64,000 bases of DNA from the NCBI RefSeq assembly GCF_003841505.1, contig NZ_REGA01000014.1, forward strand, positions 62,001 to 126,000, read 5' to 3'. Source of the stretch: Natrarchaeobius chitinivorans. GTDB taxonomy: Archaea; Halobacteriota; Halobacteria; Halobacteriales; Natrialbaceae. The notes under the pieces were generated by a model. That model did not search any database. It was not told the DNA's origin and saw only the letters and a list, made by a program, of their open reading frames with translations. The number at the start of each line of letters is the position of its first letter. Within the stretch, counting starts at the first letter, position 1. Shown here piece after piece: positions 16,834-25,295 of this stretch. Both the position numbers and the translations under genes were made by a program.

Positions 16834-17511
16834 GTGACTGTGGTAATTACGGCGCTCGCGGGGGTCGTCTTCGGACTCGCCCTCGCCGCACCGCCCGGCC
16901 CGATGAACGCCATCATCGCCGAGGAGAGCGTCCTCCGTGGCTGGGCGGCCGGCTTTCGAGCCGGCCTCGGTGCGATGCTCGCGGACGTCCTCTTTTTCGT
17001 CCTCGCACTCGCTGGCGTCGTGGCGGTCGTCGACCAGTATCCACCGGTTCGACCCGCACTCTACGTGATCGGCGGCGTCCTCATGCTGTATTTCGCCATC
17101 GGTGCGGTCGCGGAGGCCCGATCCGCGGCGTCGTTTACCGACGACGACCGCGGCGAATCCACGGGCTTTCGTAAGACGTTCGCCCTGTCGCTTTCGAACC
17201 CCTACCAGATCGGCTTCTGGCTCACCGTCGGCGTCGGCTTGCTCGAGTCGGGTCGGCTCGACGTCCTCTCGTACCTGCCCGGCGGGAGCGAGTCGCTCGC
17301 GGGCGTCCTGGTGGTCCAGACCGGATCCCCCTCGCTCCTGATCGGCTTTTTCGCGGGTATCGCCGTCTGGATCGTCGTCTTCCCCGCAGTGCTCGTCTCG
17401 GCCGGCCGCCGCGTCGACGCGTTCGCTCCGGCGGTCGCGGCGCTCAGCGCGCTCGTCCTGGCCGGGTTCGGACTGATCTTTCTGGCGACGGGAGCGCTTC
17501 GAGTGTTTTGA
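16834..17511 (+). CDS. LysE-family amino-acid/metabolite exporter
   Basis: A 225-residue inner-membrane exporter of the LysE/RhtB family with six predicted helices. The family start ALAAPPGPMNAIIAEESVLRG places the characteristic PPGPM motif near residue 20. FALSLSNPYQIGFWLTVG near residue 113 is the second conserved NP motif. The two halves are separated by a charged loop, ARSAASFTDDDRG. Substrate cannot be predicted; relatives export lysine, homoserine, threonine or other amino acids. Translation starts at GTG 16834. A solo family A end lies about 30 bases upstream and may overlap its promoter. Confidence 0.82.
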   Translation: MTVVITALAGVVFGLALAAPPGPMNAIIAEESVLRGWAAGFRAGLGAMLADVLFFVLALAGVVAVVDQYPPVRPALYVIGGVLMLYFAIGAVAEARSAASFTDDDRGESTGFRKTFALSLSNPYQIGFWLTVGVGLLESGRLDVLSYLPGGSESLAGVLVVQTGSPSLLIGFFAGIAVWIVVFPAVLVSAGRRVDAFAPAVAALSALVLAGFGLIFLATGALRVF

Positions 17512-17540
17512 TCGGCCGCCGAAACGACGACTCTCTCGCG

Positions 17541-18737
17541 TTATCGGTCGAGTTGGTCACTGGAGTGGGATGAACCGCCGTCCAACGCACTCGAGTCACG
17601 ATCGTCGACGGGGGTGTCCCAGGCCGGCGGGCCCTCCCAGCTGGCCGACTCGTCCCCGTCGCGATCGGACGAGTCGTCGCGTGCGGCGTCTTCGGTACCC
17701 GTCGTGATCGTCGAACCCCCACCGTCCCACGAGTCGTCCGTCCGGCTGGAGCGGCCGTGATCGTCCCGTGTGGAACCTGCAGTCGAGGTGGTTCCACCCG
17801 GTCGGATCGCCGCACGCTGGTCGGGAACGAGATCGAGACGCTCCTCGGTGTCACCGAGGATCAACAGCGCGTAGTATCGGACGTAGCTTCGGACCGGTGC
17901 CTCGACGAACGAGCGGAGGTAGAGATAGAAGAAGTACGCGAGAACACCCAGCGCGAACACGATGTACCCGAGCGCCGGATCGGATTCCATCGCCATCATG
18001 CTCGAGACGAGAAACACCATGCCGCCGAACATCGTGACGAAGAAGCCGACGAACGCGAACACGATCCAGAGAGAGAAGCCGGCTACCCACGCCACGGCGA
18101 GAAACCCGAGCGTGCCGGCGAGATTCGACCGGATCGACGATCCGACGACCACCCAGGCACTGAACGGATTCCGATCTTCGAGAAGCATTACGGGGACGAC
18201 GAACGCGTTCGTGAGGGTGGACACCACCCACAGGGCGAGGAACCCGCCGAGTGCGACGAACGCCGTCAGAACCACCTGCCCAGCCGTTACGTCGTCTATC
18301 GAACTGACGTCACCCAAGACGACGACGGCGACGACGGGGACCGCGACGAGAAGGAGCAACCCGATCCACAGCACGATCCGGAATAACAGCAGCCACAGGG
18401 CCAGCAACAGGTTTTCTCGAGCGTACCGTCGGATCGAAAACGACCTCGAGCGAAGCGATTCGACGAAGACGAACTCGAAGAGCGCGGCGAGATACCTGAA
18501 CGCGAGCCAGACGCCGAGGGCCACGAGGGGGACCAGAAGTTCGAGCGGAGCCCACTCCGGAAGCGCAGTACTGGCCGTCCCCGTGTCTGGCGGCGTTCTG
18601 AACAGTTGCGTGTTGACTTCGAGGGCGTAGACGACGAAGACGACGAGGGCGAGTTTGAGCCACCCGGACGCGCCGAGGGAGCCGAGATACTGCTTCGTCA
18701 GCCCGCCAGCGTCATCCAGGTTGTCGACTGCGTACAT
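17541..18737 (-). CDS. Multi-pass membrane protein of unknown function (haloarchaeal)
   Basis: A 398-residue protein with about six hydrophobic segments across residues 25-290, including WLLLFRIVLWIGLLLLVAVP and GYIVFALGVLAYFFYLYL. A hydrophilic, disordered acidic tail of about 90 residues rich in Asp, Ser and Thr follows. The core resembles haloarchaeal DUF7544-like membrane proteins that bear several helices around an SYVRYYALLILGD segment. No transport motif or catalytic residue is visible. Another protein of similar build and ending is encoded at 45013-45969, and the two could be distant paralogues. The 18738-18847 spacer holds the start of a family B element region. Confidence 0.65.
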   Translation of the reverse strand: MYAVDNLDDAGGLTKQYLGSLGASGWLKLALVVFVVYALEVNTQLFRTPPDTGTASTALPEWAPLELLVPLVALGVWLAFRYLAALFEFVFVESLRSRSFSIRRYARENLLLALWLLLFRIVLWIGLLLLVAVPVVAVVVLGDVSSIDDVTAGQVVLTAFVALGGFLALWVVSTLTNAFVVPVMLLEDRNPFSAWVVVGSSIRSNLAGTLGFLAVAWVAGFSLWIVFAFVGFFVTMFGGMVFLVSSMMAMESDPALGYIVFALGVLAYFFYLYLRSFVEAPVRSYVRYYALLILGDTEERLDLVPDQRAAIRPGGTTSTAGSTRDDHGRSSRTDDSWDGGGSTITTGTEDAARDDSSDRDGDESASWEGPPAWDTPVDDRDSSALDGGSSHSSDQLDR

Positions 18738-18847
18738 GTTAGTATTCTAACCATGCCGACGAAAGAAATAGCTTCTGATACGGTGGTGGAGAATGTCAAC
18801 GGCTCACTGTACACCGCGTTAGGACTGTCCCAGAAACCCGACACGGC

Positions 18848-18929
18848 ATACGGATTACTGTCACTGTGTACCGGCGCACCCGCGACCCGGGCGACGGGTG
18901 CGCCAGTACTGATTTACAGTAAACCGTAT
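18848..18929. mobile_element. Family B element, copy B3 (uninterrupted, 82 bp)
   Basis: The cleanest 82-bp copy. It runs from ATACGGATTACTGTC to TACAGTAAACCGTAT. An inner perfect inverted pair, GGCGCACCCG and CGGGTGCGCC, means the whole element can fold on itself. The right flank is TCA. It lies 22 bases past the stop of the HD-domain gene and serves as the reference for the site where C elements insert. Confidence 0.85.
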
Positions 18930-18951
18930 CAGCCGGCGGGCGGGGAGGATG

Positions 18952-19623
18952 TCAACCCATTCCAGCGATTTCGTCCTCGAGCCACTCGCGGAACCACTTC
19001 ACGCGTTTGAGCCGCTGATGGGCGATACTCTCTGCGGTGTCGCTTTGGACGCGCGAGGCGGCGTCGTACCCCCGCTCGAGCACACGTTCGACCATCTCGT
19101 CGGCGTCCATGTGCGTGCGAGCCTCGTAGCCCATGCGCAACAGCATCAACGCGGTGCCGTTCGCGCCGATTTTGTCCAGCAGATCGGCCTCGATGAGACA
19201 CTGGGTCTCGAGCCCCAGGTCCTCGAGGTCGCCCTGGTAGGAGTGGTGTTCGATCGCCTGGCACACCTGTGTGATGAACGATTCGGGGTACTCCGAACGC
19301 GATTCGAGGTACTCGCGGGCGACGCGAGCGCCGGCTTCGGCGTGGAGTTCCTGATCGGTCTCGAGTTTGGCCACGTCGTGAAAGAGGGCGGCGACGCGGG
19401 TGACGTCGACGTCTGCACCCTCTTTGCGGGCGATCTCTTCGGCGAGATCGACCACGTTGAGGATGTGGTTGTGGCGATACTCCGCGGAGTGCCACGGATA
19501 CCAGCGCATACGGCCACCTTCTTCTTCTTTCTCGACGCTGGCCGCGAGGTACTCGAAGACGAACCCTTTCATCTCCTCGAACTCGGCATCGGATACCCTG
19601 TTTTCTTTTATTTCGACGCCCAC
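18952..19623 (-). CDS. HD-domain metal-dependent phosphohydrolase
   Basis: A 223-residue HD-superfamily protein. The metal-binding residues are visible as HSAEYRHNHILNVVDLAEEI (first His) near residue 45, AALFHDVAKLET (the HD doublet) near residue 82 and IEHHSYQGD near residue 128, with a late Asp in IEADLLDKIG. Such proteins hydrolyse phosphomonoesters or phosphodiesters, often nucleotides; the substrate here is unknown. Length fits a stand-alone HD enzyme. It begins with MGVEIKENRVSDAEF. It is monocistronic, with a family B element just past its end. Confidence 0.85.
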   Translation of the reverse strand: MGVEIKENRVSDAEFEEMKGFVFEYLAASVEKEEEGGRMRWYPWHSAEYRHNHILNVVDLAEEIARKEGADVDVTRVAALFHDVAKLETDQELHAEAGARVAREYLESRSEYPESFITQVCQAIEHHSYQGDLEDLGLETQCLIEADLLDKIGANGTALMLLRMGYEARTHMDADEMVERVLERGYDAASRVQSDTAESIAHQRLKRVKWFREWLEDEIAGMG

Positions 19624-19792
19624 GAGAGATCCCTCCGCAATAGACGAACGATAGTCATTGAGAGAATGTTCGGTAGTTTCGCTCTTTAGCCTTTGGTTCG
19701 TGGGACTGATTCCTCTCGGGACTGTTCGAATACGTGACCGGTTCGGGAAACGAGTTCGGTTTCGACGCGCCCTCGGACTCGCGCCTGAATTT

Positions 19793-19803
19793 CCGTTAAA
19801 GTC
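19793..19803 (+). promoter_or_regulatory. Probable TATA box for the B12-binding subunit gene
   Basis: CCGTTAAAGTC lies centred about 32 bases before the ATG at 19830, the distance expected for a haloarchaeal promoter with a very short leader. It would drive the mutase subunit and meaB together. Confidence 0.5.
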
Positions 19804-19829
19804 AAACAGACGGCCCCGGAACTGTGTGT

Positions 19830-20240
19830 ATGACCACCACGCAAGGAGAGATCAGGTGCCTCGTCGCGAAAGTAGGTCTCGACGGCCACGATCGCGGTGC
19901 ACACGTCATCGCACGGGCGTTTCGCGACGCCGGCTTCGAGGTCATCTACTCCGGTCTCCACAAGGCACCGGAGGAGATCGTGCAGGCGGCGGTCCAGGAG
20001 GACGTCGACGTTCTCGGCATCTCGATCCTCTCGGGAGCCCACGACACGCTCGTCCCGAAGGTTATGAACGGGCTCGAGGAGTACGACGCCAAGGACGATA
20101 CCCTCGTCCTCGTCGGCGGCGTCATTCCCGAGGAAGACCGCGAGGGGCTCAAAGACGAGGGTGTGGCGGCCATCTTCGGACCGGGGACGTCGATCGAGGA
20201 GACGGTCGAATACGTCCGGGAGAACGCACCCGAACGATGA
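19830..20240 (+). CDS. Methylmalonyl-CoA mutase, B12-binding (C-terminal) subunit
   Basis: A 136-residue cobalamin-binding domain, the small subunit of the split archaeal methylmalonyl-CoA mutase, which interconverts methylmalonyl-CoA and succinyl-CoA. The B12 signature GLDGHDRGAHVIARAF begins at residue 17, with the cobalt-coordinating His in DGHDRG. LGISILSGAHDTLVP near residue 63 and LVLVGGVIPEEDR near residue 95 complete the Rossmann-like B12 site. Its stop overlaps the meaB start (ATGA), so the pair is translationally coupled. The catalytic large subunit is not in this window. Confidence 0.93.
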   Translation: MTTTQGEIRCLVAKVGLDGHDRGAHVIARAFRDAGFEVIYSGLHKAPEEIVQAAVQEDVDVLGISILSGAHDTLVPKVMNGLEEYDAKDDTLVLVGGVIPEEDREGLKDEGVAAIFGPGTSIEETVEYVRENAPER

Positions 20241-21316
20241 GTACGGGCGACGAAACGCTGCTCGAGGAGTTGCTCTCGGGCAAACACCGCGCGCTGGCCC
20301 GGACCATCTCGAAAATCGAGAACAGGTCACCGGGGTATCGCGATCTCGTCTCCGAACTGTACGCACACACGGGCGACGCGGACGTGATCGGTATCACGGG
20401 CAGTCCCGGCGCGGGGAAGTCGACGCTGGTCGACAAGCTCGCCGAAACCTACCGCGAACGGGGCGAGACGGTCGGCATCATCGCTATCGATCCGTCCTCG
20501 CCCTTTACGGGCGGTGCGGTGCTCGGCGATCGCATCCGGATGGCGTCGACGGTCGGGGACATGGACGTCTTCGTTCGATCGATGAGCGCACGCGGAACGC
20601 TGGGTGGCCTCTCGACCGCTACCGCAGACGCCGTCAAGGCGATGGACGCCTTCGGGAAGGACAAGATCATCATCGAGACCGTGGGCGCGGGCCAGAACGA
20701 GATCGACATCGTCCGCACCGCAGACACCGTGGCCGTCCTCGTCCCGCCGGGGTCGGGCGACGACATCCAGACGCTGAAAGCAGGTATCCTCGAGATCGCC
20801 GACGTGTTCGTGGTCAACAAGGCGGACCGCGACGGAGCGGACCGAACGGTCCAGGAGCTTCGGGAGATGATCGCGCTCGACGACGGCGGCGGACTCGGGG
20901 GCGGCCACCACGGTCCGGACGCGTCGACTCACCACGGAGGAGACGACGGTTCGCCAGAGGGGGAAAGCGAGCGCGACAGCGCATGGACGGTTCCCATCGT
21001 CGAGACGGTCGCCACTACCGGGGACGGCGTCGAGGCCCTCGTCGACGAACTCGCCGGCCACCGGACGTACCTCGTCGAATCGGGCGAGCGTGCCTCCCGG
21101 AGTCGGAAGCGCCACGCCGAGGAAATTCGAACGCTGCTCAGAGAAGACGTTCACACGATGCTCGAGGCGCAACTCGAGCGATCCGGCGGCGTCGACGAGC
21201 TCGCGGACGACGTCCGTCGCGGCGAAACCGATCCGTACACGATCGCGAACGAGTTGCTCTCCCCGGTCGAACGCTGCCTCGAACGCCTCGAGACGGAGCG
21301 TCCGACCCGAAACTGA
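20237..21316 (+). CDS. meaB: Methylmalonyl-CoA mutase-associated GTPase MeaB
   Basis: A 359-residue G3E-type GTPase that protects and reloads methylmalonyl-CoA mutase with adenosylcobalamin. It has GITGSPGAGKSTLV (P-loop, residues 52-65), AIDPSSPFTGGAVLGDRIRM, IIETVGAGQNEIDI and the NKAD guanine motif near residue 195. The start at 20237 overlaps the preceding stop by 4 bases. A long frame upstream is an artefact. Between residues 215 and 248 there is a Gly- and His-rich insertion (GGGLGGGHHGPDASTHHGG) followed by an acidic Ser/Glu stretch, absent from bacterial MeaB as I remember it. Confidence 0.93.
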   Translation: MSTGDETLLEELLSGKHRALARTISKIENRSPGYRDLVSELYAHTGDADVIGITGSPGAGKSTLVDKLAETYRERGETVGIIAIDPSSPFTGGAVLGDRIRMASTVGDMDVFVRSMSARGTLGGLSTATADAVKAMDAFGKDKIIIETVGAGQNEIDIVRTADTVAVLVPPGSGDDIQTLKAGILEIADVFVVNKADRDGADRTVQELREMIALDDGGGLGGGHHGPDASTHHGGDDGSPEGESERDSAWTVPIVETVATTGDGVEALVDELAGHRTYLVESGERASRSRKRHAEEIRTLLREDVHTMLEAQLERSGGVDELADDVRRGETDPYTIANELLSPVERCLERLETERPTRN

Positions 21317-21423
21317 CCCCGTCGAACCGGGTGACTGCGAGAACCCGTTTTGACACCGCGAGGAAGCGATCGTCCCTTCTCCGATCCTCACTTCTAAGAG
21401 CGTTGCCGTCGAATAGTCGTCGT

Positions 21424-22362
21424 ATGAAAGCCCGAAACGTCCTCGCCGGGGCCGTCGGTGCCGTCGGGGCAGCCGTCGTCGGCAACCGCCTCCTCGCCAC
21501 GCGTGCAGGCGACCTCGAGAACCCGCTCCCCGGCGTCGAGCGGACGTATCGATGGCGCGGAATCGAAGCGAGTTACACCGTCGCGGGCGACCCCAGCGAT
21601 CCGGATATGCTCCTGTTACACGGGGTTCACGCCGGCGCGAGCAGCCACGAGTTCGAGCCGGTGTTCGAACGACTGGCCGAACACTACCACGTCGTCGCGG
21701 TCGATCTGCCCGGCTTCGCGCGGTCGGAACGGCCGCCGCTGGTCTACTCGCCGACGCTGTACGCCGAGTTCGTCCGGGATTTCGCATCGGAAGTCACCGA
21801 CGAGCCGATCGTCGTCGCCTCCTCGCTCACCGGTGCGTTCGCAGCCGACGCAGCGACTGAAACGGAGTTCGAGGCGCTCGTATTGATCTGTCCGACCGAC
21901 GAGACGGCGACGGAACGCCCGTGGCTGCGGACCCTCGTTCGGACGCCGATCGTCGGGACGACGATCTACAACCTCCTCGCGAGCAAACCCTCGATTCGGT
22001 ACTTCTACGATCGGGACGGCTACTACGATTCGGACCGAATCGACGAGCGAGAAGTCGCCTACGCGTGGGACAGCGCCCATCAACCCGGTGCCCGGTACGC
22101 ACCGGCGTCGTTCGCCTCGGGAACGCTCGACCCCGACTTCGACCTCGCGACCGAACTCGCCGAACTCGAGACCCCGACGACGCTCGTCTGGGGGCGAGAC
22201 GCGAAACTCGTCCCGCTGCGTAACGGACGGGACCTCGCCGAAGCCGCCGACCTCGAGCTGGTCGTCATCGACTACGCGACCCAGCTCCCACACGCCGAAC
22301 ACCCCGAGCAGTTCGTCGAGTACCTGACCGCACAGCTGATCCACGCCGACCGCGGCGAGTAA
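21424..22362 (+). CDS. Alpha/beta-fold hydrolase
   Basis: A 312-residue alpha/beta hydrolase with a hydrophobic N-terminal segment (residues 1-25, NVLAGAVGAVGAAVVGN) that could be a signal or membrane anchor. LLLHGVHAGASSHEF near residue 60 supplies the oxyanion loop. The nucleophile elbow is VVASSLTGAFA near residue 137, where the usual first glycine of GxSxG is replaced. Other candidate triad members are Asp in VWGRDAKLVPL and His in TQLPHAEHPEQF. The substrate is unknown; esterase, lipase or haloperoxidase-like activity are alternatives. Start ATG at 21424. Confidence 0.82.
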   Translation: MKARNVLAGAVGAVGAAVVGNRLLATRAGDLENPLPGVERTYRWRGIEASYTVAGDPSDPDMLLLHGVHAGASSHEFEPVFERLAEHYHVVAVDLPGFARSERPPLVYSPTLYAEFVRDFASEVTDEPIVVASSLTGAFAADAATETEFEALVLICPTDETATERPWLRTLVRTPIVGTTIYNLLASKPSIRYFYDRDGYYDSDRIDEREVAYAWDSAHQPGARYAPASFASGTLDPDFDLATELAELETPTTLVWGRDAKLVPLRNGRDLAEAADLELVVIDYATQLPHAEHPEQFVEYLTAQLIHADRGE

Positions 22363-22457
22363 CGGGCGGCGGTCGCTCGAGGGGTTCGATTCAGTTTCGA
22401 AGGGTCACTCAGCGACGGCTTCGGCGAACGCCACTGGACGAACTACAATGGCCCCTC

Positions 22458-22859
22458 TCAGCCCGAAACTGGCGTGAACCCGAGAATCCGGTCGTCCGTC
22501 GTCTGCGAGACCGCGACCTCGAGTTCGACCTCGAGACCGCTCTCGACGGTCTCCGGATCGATGCCGACGATCTGCCCGGTGATCCGGACCGGTCCGAAGT
22601 CCGCGATGGCCGTCGCGTAGGGGGCGTCGTCTTCGAAGGCGGGCGTCGGAACGTGCGTGACGGTGTACGTCTCGACTTCGCCCGTCTCCGGAAGCCCGAC
22701 TCGCTCGAGGTCCGTCGCGCCACAGTCGGGACAGACTCGCCGCGGTGGGAGCGAGCCGTGGCCGTTTGGACACTCGAGATAGTACGCCTCGCCCGATTCG
22801 GCGGCATCGAGCCAGCCGTCGTAGCCCGCGTTCTGAACGTCGTCTCCGGCGTCGCTCAT
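22458..22859 (-). CDS. Zn-ribbon/OB-fold (DUF35) partner of a thiolase
   Basis: A 133-residue protein with an N-terminal rubredoxin-like zinc ribbon (LECPNGHGSLPPRRVCPDCG) and an OB-fold (VETYTVTHVPTPAFEDDAPY, then ADFGPVRITGQIVG). DUF35 proteins bind the acyl-CoA and hold a thiolase and partner enzyme together, for example in archaeal HMG-CoA formation or steroid side-chain breakdown. Its ATG overlaps the thiolase stop by 4 bases, so the two are co-translated. That arrangement is the main evidence that they form one complex. Confidence 0.88.
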   Translation of the reverse strand: MSDAGDDVQNAGYDGWLDAAESGEAYYLECPNGHGSLPPRRVCPDCGATDLERVGLPETGEVETYTVTHVPTPAFEDDAPYATAIADFGPVRITGQIVGIDPETVESGLEVELEVAVSQTTDDRILGFTPVSG

Positions 22860-24028
22860 GGCCGTCCCACCTCCTCGAGTACGTGGACCGTCGCACTCGC
22901 GACCGTGCCACCCGCGTTGTGGGCGACGCCGGTCGTCGCCTCGGCGACGTACTCGCTGTTTGGATGCTCGCCGGACAGGAGGGTTGCGACCTCTGCGATC
23001 TGTGATGCGCCGGTCGCGCCGACGGGGTGGCCCTTCGCCTTCAGGCCGCCCGAGAGGTTGATCGGCGTCTCGCCGTCGGCGGTCGTCCGACCGTCTCGAG
23101 CGGCGGAGATCCCTTCGCCGATCGGTTCTATGTCGAGTGCCTCGAGCGCGAGGACCTCGGCGATCGTAAAGCAGTCGTGGACCTCCGCGAGGTCGACGTC
23201 GGTCGCGTCGATTCCGGCGTCAGCGTACGCTTCCTCGCCCGCCTCGCGTGCCGCCGGGGAGCGTGCGAGGTACTCGCGGTCGTGAAGGGCCATGCGATCG
23301 CCGCCCTGTCCGCTCCCCGTGATCGCGACGGGTGCGTCGAGGTCGTGTTCTTCGGCGTAGGTTTCGCTCGTGAGAACGATCGCGGCCGCGCCGTCGGAGA
23401 TCGGACAGGAGTCGTAGAGACCAAGCGGACTCGAGACCTGTGGAGCCTCGAGGACGTCCTCGACCGTGATCGCGCTTTGGTACTGGGCTTTCTCGTTCGT
23501 GAGCGCGTTCTCGTGGTTCTTGACCGCCACGTGGGCCAGCTCTTCGCGCCCGCCGCCGTACTCGGAGAAGTACGCCTGCGCCATCAGCGCGTACGCCCCC
23601 GGAAACGTCATCCCGGCCCGTACCTCCCAGAGGTCGTCGGCGGCGATGGCGAGCGCCTCGGTCGCCCCAGCAGTCCCGAGGTTGGTCATCCGTTCGGCAC
23701 CGCCGACGAGTGCAACGTCGGTTTCGCCGTTGCGGATCCGGACGACGGCGTCCCTGATTGCGGCTCCGCTCGAGGCACACGCCGACTCGTAGCGGGTTGC
23801 GGGCGCTCTGACGCCCGCGGCTTCGGCCATCAGCGGTCCCTGGTGACCCTGGTGTTCGGCGAGTTCGCCCATGAAGTTGCCGTAGAAGACGGCCTCGACG
23901 TCGTCTCGAGGCACGCCGCTGTCCTCGAATGCCGCGGCGCTCGCCTGGGCGAAGAGGTCCCGCCCGGTGCGTTCGGGGACGTTCCCGAACGGGGTTAGCC
24001 CCGTTCCTGCGATACGTACCTCGCTCAT
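22856..24028 (-). CDS. Thiolase-domain protein (acetyl-CoA C-acyltransferase-like)
   Basis: A 390-residue SCP2-type thiolase. The active-site Cys lies in YESACASSGAAIRDAV near residue 85, and GHPVGATGASQIAE near residue 340 carries the conserved His. NLSGGLKAKGHPVGATG is the family C-terminal signature. The second active-site Cys found in true acetyl-CoA acetyltransferases is not evident, since the end reads VAHNAGGTVASATVHVL. In this family that loss is common in proteins working with a DUF35 partner, which is the overlapping downstream gene. Likely role: reversible Claisen chemistry on acyl-CoAs; the chain length is unknown. Confidence 0.88.
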   Translation of the reverse strand: MSEVRIAGTGLTPFGNVPERTGRDLFAQASAAAFEDSGVPRDDVEAVFYGNFMGELAEHQGHQGPLMAEAAGVRAPATRYESACASSGAAIRDAVVRIRNGETDVALVGGAERMTNLGTAGATEALAIAADDLWEVRAGMTFPGAYALMAQAYFSEYGGGREELAHVAVKNHENALTNEKAQYQSAITVEDVLEAPQVSSPLGLYDSCPISDGAAAIVLTSETYAEEHDLDAPVAITGSGQGGDRMALHDREYLARSPAAREAGEEAYADAGIDATDVDLAEVHDCFTIAEVLALEALDIEPIGEGISAARDGRTTADGETPINLSGGLKAKGHPVGATGASQIAEVATLLSGEHPNSEYVAEATTGVAHNAGGTVASATVHVLEEVGRP

Positions 24029-24173
24029 GACGTGTTCTAACGGGTCGATCGGTTAATAGTCCGCGGTTGGATATGTGACGGAACGGGTCGACGGGGGCAG
24101 CGAACGTTGAGGCGGTGTGTCCGACGCGTATGGACGACCACGGATTTATCAAAACTGACGAACTGGTGTGCGT

Positions 24174-25241
24174 ATGACGTCGACACCGTTCGATTTCGAC
24201 TTACTTGTAGAGCTCACGGAGACGAGTGGCGTTCCGGGATACGAAGACCGCATCCGCGAGATCGTCGTTCGAGAGTTCGAGGAGAGCGTCGACCGCGTCC
24301 GGACCGACGCGATGGGAAACGTCGTCGGGACGCTCGAGGGCGAATCCGACTACTCGGTCGCCGTCGCGGCCCACATGGACGAAATCGGGTTTATGGTTCG
24401 GCACGTCCGCGGCGACGAGGATGGCTTCGGCTTTCTCGAACTCGACGCGCTCGGCGGCTGGGACGCCCGCGTGTTGAAAGCCCAGCGCGTGACGATTCAC
24501 ACCGAAGACGGCGACCTTCCGGGCGTTATCGGCTCGCCGCCGCCGCACACGCTCGACGATGACGAACGCGAGAAGACGCCGAAGGTCGAGGACGTCTTCG
24601 TCGACGTGGGTCTCCCGACGGACGAACTCGAGGAACGCGTCTCGCCTGGCGACCTCGTCACGATGGATCAGACGACCGAACTGGTCGGCGAGACCGTCAC
24701 CGGCAAGGCGCTCGACGATCGAGTCTGTCTGTTCGCGATGCTCGAGGCGGCTCGTCGCCTCGAGGAGCCAGAGGCGACGATTCACTTCTGTGCGACTGTC
24801 CAGGAGGAGGTCGGCATCCGCGGCGCTCGCGCGCTCGGCGTCGACGTCGATCCCGACCTTGCGGTCGCGCTGGACGTCACCGTCGCCAACGACGTCCCCG
24901 GGTTCGACGCCGGAGAGTACGTCACGAAACTGGGTGACGGAACCGCGATCAAGCTCAAGGACTCGAGCGTCATCACGAACCCCAAGGTTCACCGCCGGAT
25001 GAAGACCGTCGCCGAGGACGCGGAGATCGAGTACCAACTCGAGGTGTTGCCCGCCGGCGGCACCGACACTGCGGGGTTTCAACACTCCGCCGGCGCGAAA
25101 CCGGTCGGAGCGATCTCCGTCCCGACGCGGTACCTCCATACGGTCACCGAAGCGGCTCACGTCGACGACGTCGCCGCGACGATCGACCTGCTCGAGGCGT
25201 TCCTCGAGAGCGAGGCCGGCGACCACGACTACACGCTCTAG
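24174..25241 (+). CDS. M42-family metallo-aminopeptidase (TET type)
   Basis: A 355-residue di-metal aminopeptidase or deblocking peptidase of family M42, which forms TET dodecamers in other archaea. Metal and catalytic residues are visible: AAHMDEIGFMV (His and Asp), GKALDDRVCLFAMLEA (bridging Asp), ATVQEEVGIRGA (catalytic Glu pair), ALDVTVANDVPG (Asp) and PTRYLHTVTEAAH (last His). The ATG at 24174 is two codons inside a GTG alternative and gives a normal N-terminus, TPFDFDLLVELTETSGVPG. It degrades peptides in the cytoplasm downstream of the proteasome. It is monocistronic. Confidence 0.92.
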   Translation: MTSTPFDFDLLVELTETSGVPGYEDRIREIVVREFEESVDRVRTDAMGNVVGTLEGESDYSVAVAAHMDEIGFMVRHVRGDEDGFGFLELDALGGWDARVLKAQRVTIHTEDGDLPGVIGSPPPHTLDDDEREKTPKVEDVFVDVGLPTDELEERVSPGDLVTMDQTTELVGETVTGKALDDRVCLFAMLEAARRLEEPEATIHFCATVQEEVGIRGARALGVDVDPDLAVALDVTVANDVPGFDAGEYVTKLGDGTAIKLKDSSVITNPKVHRRMKTVAEDAEIEYQLEVLPAGGTDTAGFQHSAGAKPVGAISVPTRYLHTVTEAAHVDDVAATIDLLEAFLESEAGDHDYTL

Positions 25242-25295
25242 ATCCGCCTTCGGCTCGGGATCTGCACTCGAGACCGAACCAACACGGCGGCGCGG

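Noticed and set aside
19658-20236. Long N-terminal extension of MeaB
   Set aside because: It overlaps the B12-binding gene in another phase; the ATG overlapping that gene's stop gives a normal MeaB start.
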